Shown piece after piece: positions 1 to 9,350 of a DNA stretch of 47,068 nucleotides (position 1 is the stretch's first letter; every line of letters starts with the position of its first letter). Location: positions 826,383 to 873,450 of the forward strand of contig RPFO01000485.1 in NCBI GenBank assembly GCA_009746045.1. Reading direction: 5' to 3'. The notes beneath the pieces were generated by a model. That model did no database searches and was not told the origin of the DNA. It saw only the letters and a list, made by a program, of their open reading frames with translations. Origin of the DNA: Mesostigma viride. Lineage: Eukaryota > Streptophyta > Mesostigmatophyceae > Mesostigmatales > Mesostigmataceae. The translations under genes were made by a program, and so were the position numbers.

Positions 1-914
1 GCCATCGCTGACCAGCCCAGGCATCCGCATGGCGCCCGCGCCCGCCCCTTGCGCAACACCCACTGTCGTGCCATGCCCAGCCCAGCGAACACAGCCCTGC
101 CCAGCGGCGCCACTGCCAACGCCCCCATCAACACCCTGCCCCGCATACCCCTCGAAGCGTAGCGTGATGCCGTCCACCGTAACGCGCAGCGCCAGCAGCA
201 TGCGCTCCATCATGCGCGCAATGAGCTGGACGCCGTCAAACGCGGGGGCGGCGCCAGCAGAGCTGGACCATATGCCGTCATCCGCCACATCTCCCCCAGC
301 ATCCTCCGCGTCCTCCCAACAGCTACTGCTGCCATCGTCACTTGCCCTGCCGCCTCGACCACCGGCTCCCTTGCCGCGGTGTGTGCGGGCCGTCGAGGGC
401 GGTGGCCTGGGCTTGGGCCGCAGCGTGATGCTGACGTCTGTCACGTGCACCGCGCAGCACTGGGTGGACAGGCAGCTCCATGGCACCGAGACGGCCACGC
501 AGCCGATGCTGCCGGACGCAACCACCACGGGGATGTCGCCCAACTGGTGGGAGCAGGGGAGGGGAGAAGGGGATCGGGGCGGGGGGGGGAGAGGAGATGC
601 GTATGGGCATGAGCGTGGGCAGAGGCACAGGGTATAGGCCCAGGGTATGGGACATGGGGTATGAGGTAGATATGAGTGTGGGCGTGGGCGTGGGCGTGGG
701 CGTGGGCGTGGGCGTGGGCGTGGGCGTGGGCGTGGGCGTGGGCGTGGGCGTGGGCATGGGCGTGGGCGTGGGCGTGGGCGTGGGCGTGGGCGTGGGCGTG
801 GGCGTGGGCGTGGGCGTGGGCGTGGGCGTGGGCGTGGGCGTGGGCGTGGGCGTGGGCGTGGGCGTGGGCGTAGGCGTGGGCGTGGGCGTGGGCGTGGGCG
901 TGGTTGTTGGCGTG

Positions 915-969
<55 letters not shown>

Positions 970-1798
970 GCGTCACTGGGCGTGGTCGTGGGCGTCACTG
1001 GGCGTGGGCGTGGGCGCGGGCGTGGGCGTGGGCGTGGGCGTGGGCGTGGGCGTGGGCGTGGGCGTGGGCGTGGGTGGGGGCGGGGGCGTGGGAGTGGGCG
1101 TGGGCGGGGGAGTGGGCGTGGGCGTGGGCGTGCACCGGCATCTCAGGCCTCTCAGGCAAAAAGGCACCAAGAAGGTTGGTGCACGGGCAAAGGGTCATAG
1201 GCATGCACAAAAGTTGGAAGTTGCTAGACAGCATGCCCTGAGCAATTATCACGAGGGCACACCGCACCCTGTAGCAAGTAGTATAGTGAGTAGACCTTCT
1301 CCTGTACCCTTCTCCTTTTCCCTCCCCCTTTTCCCTTCCTTTTTCTCTTCCCGTTGGGAAAAGGGCTAACTTACCGATGGCCCATTCCGCCCCCTGGCCC
1401 ATGGCTTGGACAGAGCATGGTCAACCACAGTTCCACATTGTTAACAGCTTGGACAGAGATTTTGGATGGCAAACCCACAGCGCCCCGCGGATGGCAACAC
1501 CAGGGATGAGGGTTCCCTCGCTTGTCATCATCACTGTCACTCAGAGCAAGGCCGGCATGCCACGAACTGAAAAAGTGCCCTGCTGGTCATTACGGTGCCC
1601 TGCTGGTCAGTTACTCGCCGGCCTCACCTGCTCCGTCAGGTACTGCGTGTTCAGCGCAAGATCCCTCAGCTTCACCGTGCCGGCGCCCAGCTGCACCTCC
1701 AACTTGTCCACGTCCAGATCTCCCAGCAGGATGCGGCCCAGCAGCCGCTTGAGGACGAACCGGAACACCTTCTTGAGCGCCCACGAAGGGGTGAACAT
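1..1798 (-). CDS. ATG2: ATG2 autophagy lipid-transfer protein, 5' end (two exons, runs off the window)
   Basis: Exon 1 is 1798-1628 (57 codons, ATG at 1798) and encodes a Chorein_N-type segment, [20 protein letters not shown] followed by [19 protein letters not shown] and a DLALN motif, typical of ATG2/VPS13 N-termini. It ends CAG|GTGAGG. Exon 2 starts at 543 after a pyrimidine-rich CAG acceptor, phase 0, and is open to position 1. It reads [14 protein letters not shown], then a VPW motif, then a segment ending in VDGITLRFE. The joined order ([18 protein letters not shown]) matches ATG2 rather than VPS13. Family knowledge: ATG2 is a rod-shaped bridge moving phospholipids from ER to growing autophagosome membranes with ATG9 and ATG18/WIPI. 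Exon 2 carries a Gly/Ser-rich insert. Most of the protein lies outside the window. Confidence 0.88.
676..1132. repeat. GGGCGT/GGTCGT hexanucleotide array inside ATG2 intron 1
   Basis: About 75 tandem copies of TGGGCG run from 676, with a GGTCGT sub-block at about 916-967 and degenerate GGGGGC variants at the right end. The array lies wholly inside the 1084-bp intron 544-1627. It gives open frames on both strands (Val-Gly, Trp-Ala, His-Ala, Pro-Thr), which are artefacts of a period divisible by three. Confidence 0.95.
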
Positions 1799-2155
1799 GA
1801 TGGCTATATCTTAAGCTAACGTTATAAAGGCAGATAAAAACAGACCGTGACACCGCGGTCTTATGTCGGGTCGGTCATGCCCGCACTTCCAAAGGAAATG
1901 GCGCCAATTCACCGGGGACTGTTGTCAGCGCTGCGTGATTTTGTGCCCTCCTGCTCGTTGCTCACGTCAAGCGTCGTGATACGCGGAGCAGGCGGCGTCA
2001 TGGGATAGGAAGACGTGCTGAGGCCTGGAGGGTTAAGGAACCGCCAAAATAGGAAAAGCAAGGTGCGGACGCCAGTCCACTAATAAGACAGGGAACCAAA
2101 TTGGGGATTAACATGAGCGATTCGCTTTATATGCCTTCTGGCAGAAACCGGCAAT
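1799..2155. other. Intergenic, 5' flank of ATG2
   Basis: No convincing gene. It contains the ATG2 upstream region; on the minus strand a TTTATAAC sequence lies some 25-35 bases before the ATG and could be TATA-like, but this is only a composition match. A 30-codon minus ORF (MTPPAPRITT...) around 1905-2000 is too short to support. Confidence 0.4.
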
Positions 2156-2335
2156 TCAGGATGACGTACTCAATTTCGCGGCTTCCTCGCCCTCCTTGCG
2201 CAAACTGTCATCATACTGCCTCAGCTCCTCGAGCAGAATTGCGTTCTCCTTGCGCAGAATGCTGAGCTGCGCTAACGCCGCTTGCCTGGCCGCGACGAGC
2301 TCCTCGCGAAGAGCTTGCTCGTCCGTGTCCGACAT
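2156..2335 (-). CDS. Small ORF with predicted coiled coil (59 aa)
   Basis: ATG at 2335, TGA at 2158-2156. The product begins MSDTDEQALREELVAARQAA and is almost entirely charged/Leu heptads (LSILRKENAILLEELRQYDD), so a single helical coiled coil is likely. No family recognised. It could be a complete small protein or a first exon: GTACGT, a possible donor, occurs just before the stop. The 40-codon ORF at 21916 has a similar acidic-coil character, but I see no sequence identity. Confidence 0.35.
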   Translation of the reverse strand: MSDTDEQALREELVAARQAALAQLSILRKENAILLEELRQYDDSLRKEGEEAAKLSTSS

Positions 2336-3065
2336 AATTCACGGCTCGGGCGGGAGCCCGGTGACTCGCGAATTGTGCCTGTGCTATTACAATACTCTCG
2401 GTCAAATCCTTTCCTTCCCGGCCGCGACAAAAACGTGGTCCCCAGTTATAAGGTACGTCCCAAGCGCGGCGACTGTCAGGCAACACAGCCACGCGAGCAA
2501 GAAGGCTTTGACATCAATTATTATTCGCCCTCGGGCTCGCGGCCCTCGGACGTACTGACAATATCTTTATACAGTAGGCACGTACGCGCGAGTTGAAGGC
2601 ACCATCACCAGAAAACAGCCACTGGAAACGCGCCAAGTACACCCCCACCCCCACGTTTAAGATTCTCAGGTTTAAGATCATGAGCCCCTGGATTTGACCT
2701 CTACTAGTGGTATAATTATAGTAGAATGTAGTAGAAATTAGTATAATCGAATCACAGTAGTAAGATTCATTAAGATCATGAGCCCTGGATTGGTCGGACC
2801 CCAATCTTGAACGTGTGGGGGGGGTGTGGGGGGGGTGCGCTTGCCGCCGGACGCACGGGCGGACATGCCCCTTGGGGCCGCTCTTGTGGCCTGTATCTGA
2901 GTTCTGAGCATTCTCTAAGCCCTTGGGTAACGGTCGTATAGAGCGGTTACAGGGCTGGGTCCAAATTTAAACCTTCGTATTAATAAACAAGTACAATAAA
3001 AAAATTTCAAAACGTTTTTTGAATTTTATTTTCCGGGGCCGGTATGTTATCGTAACTTGTCGCAG
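2336..3065. other. Intergenic, no gene seen
   Basis: AT-rich to mixed sequence. A 'TTTAAGATCATGAGCCCCTGGATT' -like phrase occurs twice in diverged form (about 2670 and 2770), a short direct repeat. A G-rich stretch lies at 2816-2840. Stops break every frame that does not depend on a GTG or TTG start. Confidence 0.5.
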
Positions 3066-3931
3066 ATGTCCGGTTCGACGGAAGATTCGTCCGATTCGTC
3101 TAGTCACCTCCTGATGGAGGATTGGCAACGACTTCAACAACACCAAGCGGTTGCCACTGTCATTCAGAGTGTTGCTCGCTCAATAGGGGCGCCGCGCAAG
3201 TGTGATGTGTCCACTTGCAAGAAAACCGCTCTCGGATTTGACTTGTATTGCCGAAAGCACGAAGAACATTCTCGTCACATCGAAAATGCCCTCAGTCGCG
3301 GACTTGGAATGGCGGGCGCCCTCGGACCTGGATTGGCGGGGGGGCCCTGCGACTTCGCCTGGACATGACTGTCGGAGAGGTCGTGGGTGTAAATTTTGAT
3401 TTCACCAGGGGAGACGAGTACTTCCTTGAAGATTGGATAGTCAAAGACTCCGCGACAGGTGCGGACTTGGCAAAGGGAGGCTACGTTGCCGGCGCCCAAG
3501 AAAATGGTTGGAGTAGCTTGAGATGCTTTTTGATGACGACACCTTTTGCCGACTCGCGTGACACGGATGTAAGCGAACTTTATCGGCGTATGTGTTTTGC
3601 ACTCGCCGACATTCCGCTGATAACTCAACGAGAGTTCGATTTTCGCGTGGAAACAAAAGCCAAAGCGATTGTATCCGGCGTGAAGGCGATTGTGGAGGAG
3701 GAGCAGGATTCTCTGTGTGCAGAGTATTTGGAGAGAGTGGCCCCGATGAAGACGAGGAGGTCCGAAATCTATCCTGACACCGGCAACAAGGAGGCAAAGT
3801 TGGTGGCCGCCAAAGAAGAGATGTTCGCTCGTGTCGATGAAATGGCGGCGAAAGAGGTTCCGAGAGTTCGCTCGATCGGTTGTTGCAAAACCTGCAGAGA
3901 GTGGAACGAGTCGCGGGACAGTCTATATTGA
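3066..3931 (+). pseudogene. Cys/His-motif protein, frame broken at a G run (unrecognised family)
   Basis: ATG at 3066 (MSGSTEDSSDSSSHLLMEDW). Frame 1 carries an IQ-like stretch (ATVIQSVARSI) and a CDVSTC...YCRKH cluster (C-X4-C-X10-C-X2-H), then stops at 3366-3368. A second frame, open before that and up to the TGA at 3929-3931, continues with good protein-like sequence: FTRGDEYFLEDWIVKD, an ENGWSSLRCFL segment, a long charged helix, and CCKTCREW at the end. The switch falls at a run of seven G (about 3339-3345); one more base there would restore a single frame. Either a sequencing deletion or a young pseudogene. The Cys/His spacing recalls the EsV-1-7 motif of the next gene but is shorter in the middle. 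No function can be assigned. Confidence 0.55.
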
Positions 3932-3984
3932 TATGAGTTGCGCCCGCCGGCGTTTCTCTGGTCTTGAATGCCCCCCCTCTACAT

Positions 3985-4950
3985 ACACATTATATTGTCT
4001 GGACATGCGAGGGCGTGGTTGAGGGCCCGCGTGGGCGTGGTGGTGGATCAGGCACGGGGGGGCATGGGGCAGGGCCAGCGCGGGCGTGGCTGTGGGCGTG
4101 CGAGGGCCCGGGGGTTGCTAGAATGCCTGGGCGGGGTGGATGGCACGCGCAGGTGCCGCCGATAGGATGCGTGGGCGCGGTGGTTGGTGGGCGTGGTGGC
4201 GGAGGGTGGCGTCCGTGACGTCTGCGTGGGCGTGGTGGTCGAGGGCGTGCGTGGGCCTATTGTTGATGGCATGCGTGGTCTGGGGGTGGCATGCGTGGGC
4301 GCGGTGGATGGCACACGTGCGCCGCGTGGTTGATGGCACGCGTGGGTGTACTTGCTGGCGTGCGTGGACGTGGTGGTCAACGGCATGCACGCGTGTGTGG
4401 CTGGTCCCATACGTGTGCGTGGTTGTTGGCACACGTGGGCGTGGTTGCTGTCACGCACGGGCGTGGTGGTGGATGGCATTCGTGGACACCGCGGTTTGTT
4501 GCATGTGTGGGCCTGGAGGTCGGTGGTGTGCGTGGGTATGGCGATTGATGGGCCGCGGGGGGGACCGTAGCTGATGGCATGCATGGACATGTGGGTCACT
4601 GGCACGCGGGGATGTGGTTGCTGGCATGCGTGGGCGCGGTGGGTGGTGGCAGTGGCGGCGGTGGATGTCATGCGTGGGTGTCATGATGGATGGCATGCGC
4701 GGGTGTGCCGGTGGATGGCATGCGTGGGTGGTGTGGTGGGTGGCGTCCGCGGGGGGCCTGCATGGGTGGCCGGCGCGTCGATGCCGTGGGTGGCATCCGC
4801 GGATGTCTCACATGGCATGCATTGGTGTGTTGGTTGCTGGCGCGCGTGCGTGTGGTGGTGGGTGGCCTGCGTGGGCGTGGTGGGTGGCCTTGTTGGGCGC
4901 GTGGGCGTGGTGGGCAGGGGCACGTGGTGGTGGGAGACGCGCCGCCGTCA
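3985..4950. repeat. Degenerate minisatellite (GGCATGCGTGGGCGTGGTGG-like units)
   Basis: Roughly 25-35-bp imperfect units built on GTGGGCGTGGTGG and GGCATGCGTGGG fill this interval. All three plus frames and two minus frames are open for long stretches with Trp/Gly/His/Thr-rich nonsense, so no coding claim is made. It directly precedes the EsV-1-7 gene and probably hides its 5' exon or promoter. Confidence 0.85.
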
Positions 4951-5006
4951 CTTACCCACGCTCTTTTCGCGGGCCCCGCGGTGATGTCGTAAACCACTGT
5001 GTGCAG

Positions 5007-7526
5007 AATGGGACGCGCCGGATTGGCGAGCCGGGCAGGAACCACGCCGCGCCGGACATGGTGGACGTGGTGCGTGCCAGGTGCCAACACCCGCCCGGGT
5101 GTGATGCGCAACCCTCGTTTGCGGAGCGCGGCGCCAAGAAAGGCAGGTTCTGCAAGGCGCACGCCGCGCCGGACATGGTGGACGTGGTGCGTGCCAGGTG
5201 CCAACACCCGCCCGGGTGTGATGCGCAACCCTCGTTTGCGGAGCGCGGCGCCAAGAAAGGCAGGTTCTGCAAGGCGCACGCCGCGCCGGACATGGTGGAC
5301 GTGGTGCGTGCCAGGTGCCAACACCCGCCCGGGTGTGATGCGCAACCCTCGTTTGCGGAGCGCGGCGCCAAGAAACGCAGGTTCTGCAAGGCGCACGCCG
5401 ATCCGGACATGGTGGACGTGGTGAATCCCAGGTGCCAACACCCGCCCGGGTGTGATGCGCAACCCTCGTTTGCGGAGCGCGGCGCCAAGAAACGCAGGTT
5501 CTGCAAGGCGCACGCCGCGCCGGACATGGTGGACGTGGTGCGTGCCAGGTGCCAACACCCGCCCGGGTGTGATGCGCAACCCTCGTTTGCGGAGCGCGGC
5601 GCCAAGAAAGGCAGGTTCTGCAAGGCGCACTCCGATCCGGACATGGTGGACGTGGTGCGTGCCAGGTGCCAACACCCGCCCGGGTGTGATGCGCGACCCT
5701 CGTTTGCGGAGCGCGGCGCCAAGAAAGGCAGGTTCTGCAAGGCGCACGCCGATCCGGACATGGTGGACGTGGTGAATCCCAGGTGCCAACACCCGCCCGG
5801 GTGTGATGCGCAACCCTCGTTTGCGGAGCGCGGCGCCAAGAAACGCAGGTTCTGCAAGGCGCACGCCGCGCCGGACATGGTGGACGTGGTGCGTGCCAGG
5901 TGCCAACACCCGCCCGGGTGTGATGCGCGACCCTCGTTTGCGGAGCGCGGCGCCAAGAGAGGCAGGTTCTGCAAGGCGCACGCCGATCCGGACATGGTGG
6001 ACGTGGTGCATCCCAGGTGCCAACACCCGCCCGGGTGTGATGCGCAACCCTCGTTTGCGGAGCGCGGCGCCAAGAGAGGCAGGTTCTGCAAGGCGCACGC
6101 CGATCCGGACATGGTGGACGTGGTGAATCCCAGGTGCCAACACCCGCCCGGGTGTGATGCGCGACCCTCGTTTGCGGAGCGCGGCGCCAAGAAAGGCAGG
6201 TTCTGCAAGGCGCACGCCGATCCGGACATGGTGGATGTGGTGAATCCCAGGTGCCAACACCCGCCCGGGTGTGATGCGCAACCCTCGTTTGCGGAGCGCG
6301 GCGCCAAGAAAGGCAGGTACTGCAAGGCGCACGCCGCGCCGGACATGGTGGACGTGGTGCGTGCCAGGTGCCAACACCCGCCCGGGTGTGATGCGCAACC
6401 CTCGTTTGCGGAGCGCGGCGCCAAGAAAGGCAGGTTCTGCAAGGCGCACGCCGCGCCGGACATGGTGGATGTGGTGAATCCCAGGTGCCAACACCCGCCC
6501 GGGTGTGATGCGCGACCCTCGTTTGCGGAGCGCGGCGCCAAGAAAGGCAGGTTCTGCAAGGCGCACGCCGCGCCGGACATGGTGGACGTGGTGCATCCCA
6601 GGTGCCAACACCCGAGCGGGTGTGAGGCGTATGCGCGGTGGGGCGACGTGGGTAAACGCACCGTCCACTGCGCGAAGCACAAGAAAGATACCGCCGTCCC
6701 TGATCCACGACAACGGTGCAAGGCGGAGGCATGCCGGGCCGTGGGCACGTACGCGGACCCGGATCATGGCGAGCGCTTCTGCGACGCCCACGCAGAGGCG
6801 GGCCACTGGTGGCTGACGGGCGTGTGCGACGACTGTGGTCTACACTGGGAGTGGAGATCGGGGGTGCCCGTGGTCCTCACCCCAGCAGAGGGCAAGATCG
6901 CGGGCCAGCGACGGCCCCTTCGCAACCGCTGCGTGTACTGCGACCCCGTCGTGTTCAACAATCATCGACACCGCGAGGAGTGGAAGGTGGCCGCTGCCCT
7001 ACAGAAGGTGCACGGCGCCCGGTGGACGCTGGTGCACGACCGGCGGATCCACGGCGGCGAGTGCGTGGCGAGCCGGCCGGATTTCATCATATACACGGAT
7101 GGCGCCCACGTCGTCATCATCGAGGTCGACGAGCACCAGCACCGCTCGTACGACCAGTACTGCGAGCTCGTGCGGCTGTTCAACCTCGGACAGTCGTGCG
7201 AGGGGCTGCCGCTGCTGGTCATCCGTTACAACCCCCACTCGTACCGCAGCTCCGGGGGGGAACTCGTCCACGGGGGGACCGATGCCAGCGACGAGCAGCG
7301 ACAGGCCGTGCTGCTGTCGTACGTGACGGCGTCGCTAGACAATTCGTACAACCCCCACGAGCGCAAACCGAAAGTGCACTGCCGAGCAGTGAAGCTTTTC
7401 TATGATGGATGGGATGACGACGCCATGACCGTGCCCACTGACGAGGGGCCCCACTGGCTGGACATCCAGCTATTCGACAGGCCCAACGAGATCGCCTGCC
7501 TGGCGGAGGCGGTGATCGAGCCGTAG
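5007..7526 (+). CDS. EsV-1-7 repeat protein fused to a PD-(D/E)XK nuclease-like C-terminal domain
   Basis: Thirteen 39-residue units (DNA 5043-6563) follow C-X5-C-X16-C-X2-H-X12, each with CQHPPGCDA, PSFAERGAK, FCKAH and PDMVDVV. This is the EsV-1-7 motif known from Ectocarpus virus EsV-1 and the brown-alga developmental regulator IMMEDIATE UPRIGHT; the usual first spacing is X4. A divergent 14th unit and a C-X4-C-X15-C-X2-H unit (RCKAEAC...FCDAH) follow, then two CxxC pairs (CDDC, CVYC) that could form a zinc ribbon. The C-terminal 200 residues show a helix with REEWKVAAAL, RPDF (Asp at 7080) and an EVDEHQH strand (Glu 7122, Asp 7128), the layout of a metal-dependent PD-(D/E)XK fold with E-X-D instead of E-X-K. 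The start is unresolved: the frame stays open back to 4614 through minisatellite, with no believable ATG, so a spliced 5' exon is likely (possible CAG acceptor at 5004-5006). Nuclease activity is inference. Confidence 0.75.
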   Translation, partial: NGTRRIGEPGRNHAAPDMVDVVRARCQHPPGCDAQPSFAERGAKKGRFCKAHAAPDMVDVVRARCQHPPGCDAQPSFAERGAKKGRFCKAHAAPDMVDVVRARCQHPPGCDAQPSFAERGAKKRRFCKAHADPDMVDVVNPRCQHPPGCDAQPSFAERGAKKRRFCKAHAAPDMVDVVRARCQHPPGCDAQPSFAERGAKKGRFCKAHSDPDMVDVVRARCQHPPGCDARPSFAERGAKKGRFCKAHADPDMVDVVNPRCQHPPGCDAQPSFAERGAKKRRFCKAHAAPDMVDVVRARCQHPPGCDARPSFAERGAKRGRFCKAHADPDMVDVVHPRCQHPPGCDAQPSFAERGAKRGRFCKAHADPDMVDVVNPRCQHPPGCDARPSFAERGAKKGRFCKAHADPDMVDVVNPRCQHPPGCDAQPSFAERGAKKGRYCKAHAAPDMVDVVRARCQHPPGCDAQPSFAERGAKKGRFCKAHAAPDMVDVVNPRCQHPPGCDARPSFAERGAKKGRFCKAHAAPDMVDVVHPRCQHPSGCEAYARWGDVGKRTVHCAKHKKDTAVPDPRQRCKAEACRAVGTYADPDHGERFCDAHAEAGHWWLTGVCDDCGLHWEWRSGVPVVLTPAEGKIAGQRRPLRNRCVYCDPVVFNNHRHREEWKVAAALQKVHGARWTLVHDRRIHGGECVASRPDFIIYTDGAHVVIIEVDEHQHRSYDQYCELVRLFNLGQSCEGLPLLVIRYNPHSYRSSGGELVHGGTDASDEQRQAVLLSYVTASLDNSYNPHERKPKVHCRAVKLFYDGWDDDAMTVPTDEGPHWLDIQLFDRPNEIACLAEAVIEP
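5043..6563 (+). repeat. 13 x 117-bp coding tandem repeat (EsV-1-7 units)
   Basis: Unit length is exactly 117 bp (39 codons) with no indels. Variation is confined to a few codons: AAP/ADP/SDP before DMV, RAR/NPR/HPR after VDVV, DAQ/DAR, KKG/KKR/KRG and one FC to YC. Synonymous change is almost absent, so the array looks freshly homogenised. Confidence 0.97.
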
Positions 7527-7736
7527 CTGGCGCGTCGCGCATGTTGTGTTGGCTTGTCACACGCTCGTGGATGTAGACCGACCGGTTTGGTTGTGCTGAA
7601 CACCGGCCTCTTGTAAACCACACATGTGCCGAGATGGCTGTCCTGATGCCTGCGAAAACGCCTAAATGGAGGACGCTGGGACCGTATATTTAACCAATAA
7701 ATGGGCAGAAATACTGCCGATAAATCGGCTGGATCT
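7527..7736. other. 3' flank of the EsV-1-7/nuclease gene
   Basis: No gene. Contains AATAAATG at about 7695 that could serve in 3' end formation, but this is composition-level evidence only. Confidence 0.35.
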
Positions 7737-8111
7737 TCACAATTTTGCAAACCAGATGCCATCCAACCCACCCATATCCAATGGCTGTCCTTGGGGGCCA
7801 AGCATGTCCATGAGTTGCCCTAAGCCGTGATATATCACAACCTCACATATATTCATCGTAGGCCATGTATAACTGCCGTCAAAGTCAGGGGGGTCAAGAC
7901 GCGCGTATTCATTTTTGGTAGAATGTGCATTTTGAATTATGTTGTAAGAGCTAGGCACCGACCACTTCAGGGATGATAAACAATTAGTTGCTGAACAGTT
8001 TGAGCCATTAGGGTCATCATTTGGGTGGGTATACCAGCAGTTACACCCAGTGCAGCCTATAGGTGTGCCGTTGGTAAAAAGCAACCAAGGGAGTAGGGGT
8101 GGGCATACCAC
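7737..8111 (-). pseudogene. Uncharacterised Cys-rich exon or gene remnant
   Basis: An open minus frame of 124 codons with protein-like composition: a Cys-rich patch (GCTGCNCWY), NG(S)NCSATNC, then FDGSYTWPTMNICEVV. No in-frame ATG begins it; the first usable codon is GTG and a stop lies just upstream, with a TAG that could be a splice acceptor. It may be a terminal exon of a secreted Cys-rich protein. Family not recognised. Confidence 0.3.
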
Positions 8112-8254
8112 CTCCTAATATGGCCACCAACCATGCCACACAATACATTTGCCTTCCACAATGATGGGAAAACATAGCTGCATCATCACACTGCCCTTAC
8201 ATGGCACCTATGTGCAGGTGCCACCTTGTCCATGCACGTAGGTAACGTGGTACG

Positions 8255-8905
8255 GACACCCTACGCAAGGCATGCATTCTAGGAGGCAGCCGCACACTAG
8301 TTTGTTGGCGGCCGGGTCGTCAGGGGAACCTTTGTTTTTGTACAGCATAATACGGTAGCTGTGCTGCCACTCAGGAATCGGCGGCGCGTCGGCAAGCAGG
8401 ATCCGGTTGCAGACCGGTCAAGCAGGAACCCCGTGAGCGCCGTCAGCTTAATCACCGGGGCTGGAAGCTGGTCAGGTCCAACGGCGGCATAGAAGCGGAG
8501 TTGCTTGGCGCGGCGGTGCTCAGCTCGAGCTCGGTGAACGGCGGGAGCTCGTTGGGGTCGGCCAGGGGTTCCGTCAGGGCTGGGTACGTGTAGTCCTGCT
8601 CAGCGGCGGGCGGCGTGGGCGGCGCAGGGACGTCCGCCGGTGCTACTGCCAGGCGTGCGGCCGCCAGACGGGGCCAAGCGGGAGGCGGCGGGGGGGCGCC
8701 GAGCAGCCGGGACTGGGAGGAATACCACTGGTCGAGCTGCTGCTGCGGTGAGCCTGAGAGCGTCCTGAGAATGCGGGAAACATAGGGCAAAGCAGCGTAC
8801 AAATCCTCATTACTAATGTGCAAACCAAAGGGGATGTTAAGGGCCTTGCGCAGCATCTTGGTGATGGTGCCGTCGAGTCGTGCCTTGCGACCGCAAAGAT
8901 CGTGT
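8255..8905 (-). pseudogene. Rearranged LINE ORF2 fragment
   Basis: On the minus strand, 8905-8762 matches the C-terminal RT region of the LINE-B copy at 20010-20140 (MLRKALNIPFG.HI.NEDLY). It is followed directly by 8760-8255, which matches the proline-rich linker and RT N-terminus of the LINE-A element (PADPNELPPFT-like; IPEWQHSYRIMLYKNKGSP). The order is reversed relative to a normal ORF2, so this is two joined fragments. Frame is lost near 8455. Confidence 0.7.
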
Positions 8906-9350
8906 CCAGTTGGAGTCTGGACCTCCTCACAGTGGAAAGTTGTGGATCCTGGGTTTTTTTAATGAGTAAAGCGAAGGTGCACATCATACACGCTCGTGCA
9001 GGCTGCAGCCATATTCCTCTGGACTTACGCCCATTACTTCCTTGAGACACTTTCTTGAGACACTTTCTTGATGCCTCCCGTTGTTCAAAATCCTATTTTG
9101 TAGCGTCGCACTTGGTGTGTGGGTAGTGCCCGCCGTGCATGCTTCTCGCAATAGCGTAGAAGAAATTGATACATCAGCGGAATGCAAAGAGATGGATTTG
9201 CAGACAGTTGCACCGGGCTTAAAATACACTAATACTGTCTGGAAGTGATTTCATAGTAAGCCTATATTTCCAGCAACCGAATACCAGGGTTTTCTCATGG
9301 TGGCATAACGGATTTCGCGCGCGCTCGACCTCGTAGGCGCTGAGAGGGTC
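8906..9350. promoter_or_regulatory. 5' flank of the LysM-channel gene, no gene seen
   Basis: No convincing coding sequence. A 17-bp direct repeat (CTTGAGACACTTTCTTG-like) is present twice at 9039-9073. The interval must hold the promoter of the plus-strand gene starting at 9351, but I can point to no clear TATA or initiator. Confidence 0.35.

Noticed and set aside
338-1402. Long ORFs on both strands (Pro-Thr, His-Ala, Val-Gly, Trp-Ala repeats)
   Set aside because: Translations of a hexanucleotide array within the ATG2 intron.
2196-2804. ORFs of 90-120 codons on both strands
   Set aside because: No motif, start codons mostly GTG or TTG, and frames conflict with the better coiled-coil ORF at 2156-2335.
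3964-4992. Overlapping ORFs rich in Trp, Gly, His and Thr
   Set aside because: Minisatellite translations open in nearly all frames; no codon or domain signal.
4668-6806. Three minus-strand ORFs of about 600-700 codons opposite the EsV-1-7 repeats
   Set aside because: Antisense shadows; the 117-bp period keeps all frames open. Only the plus frame shows a known motif.
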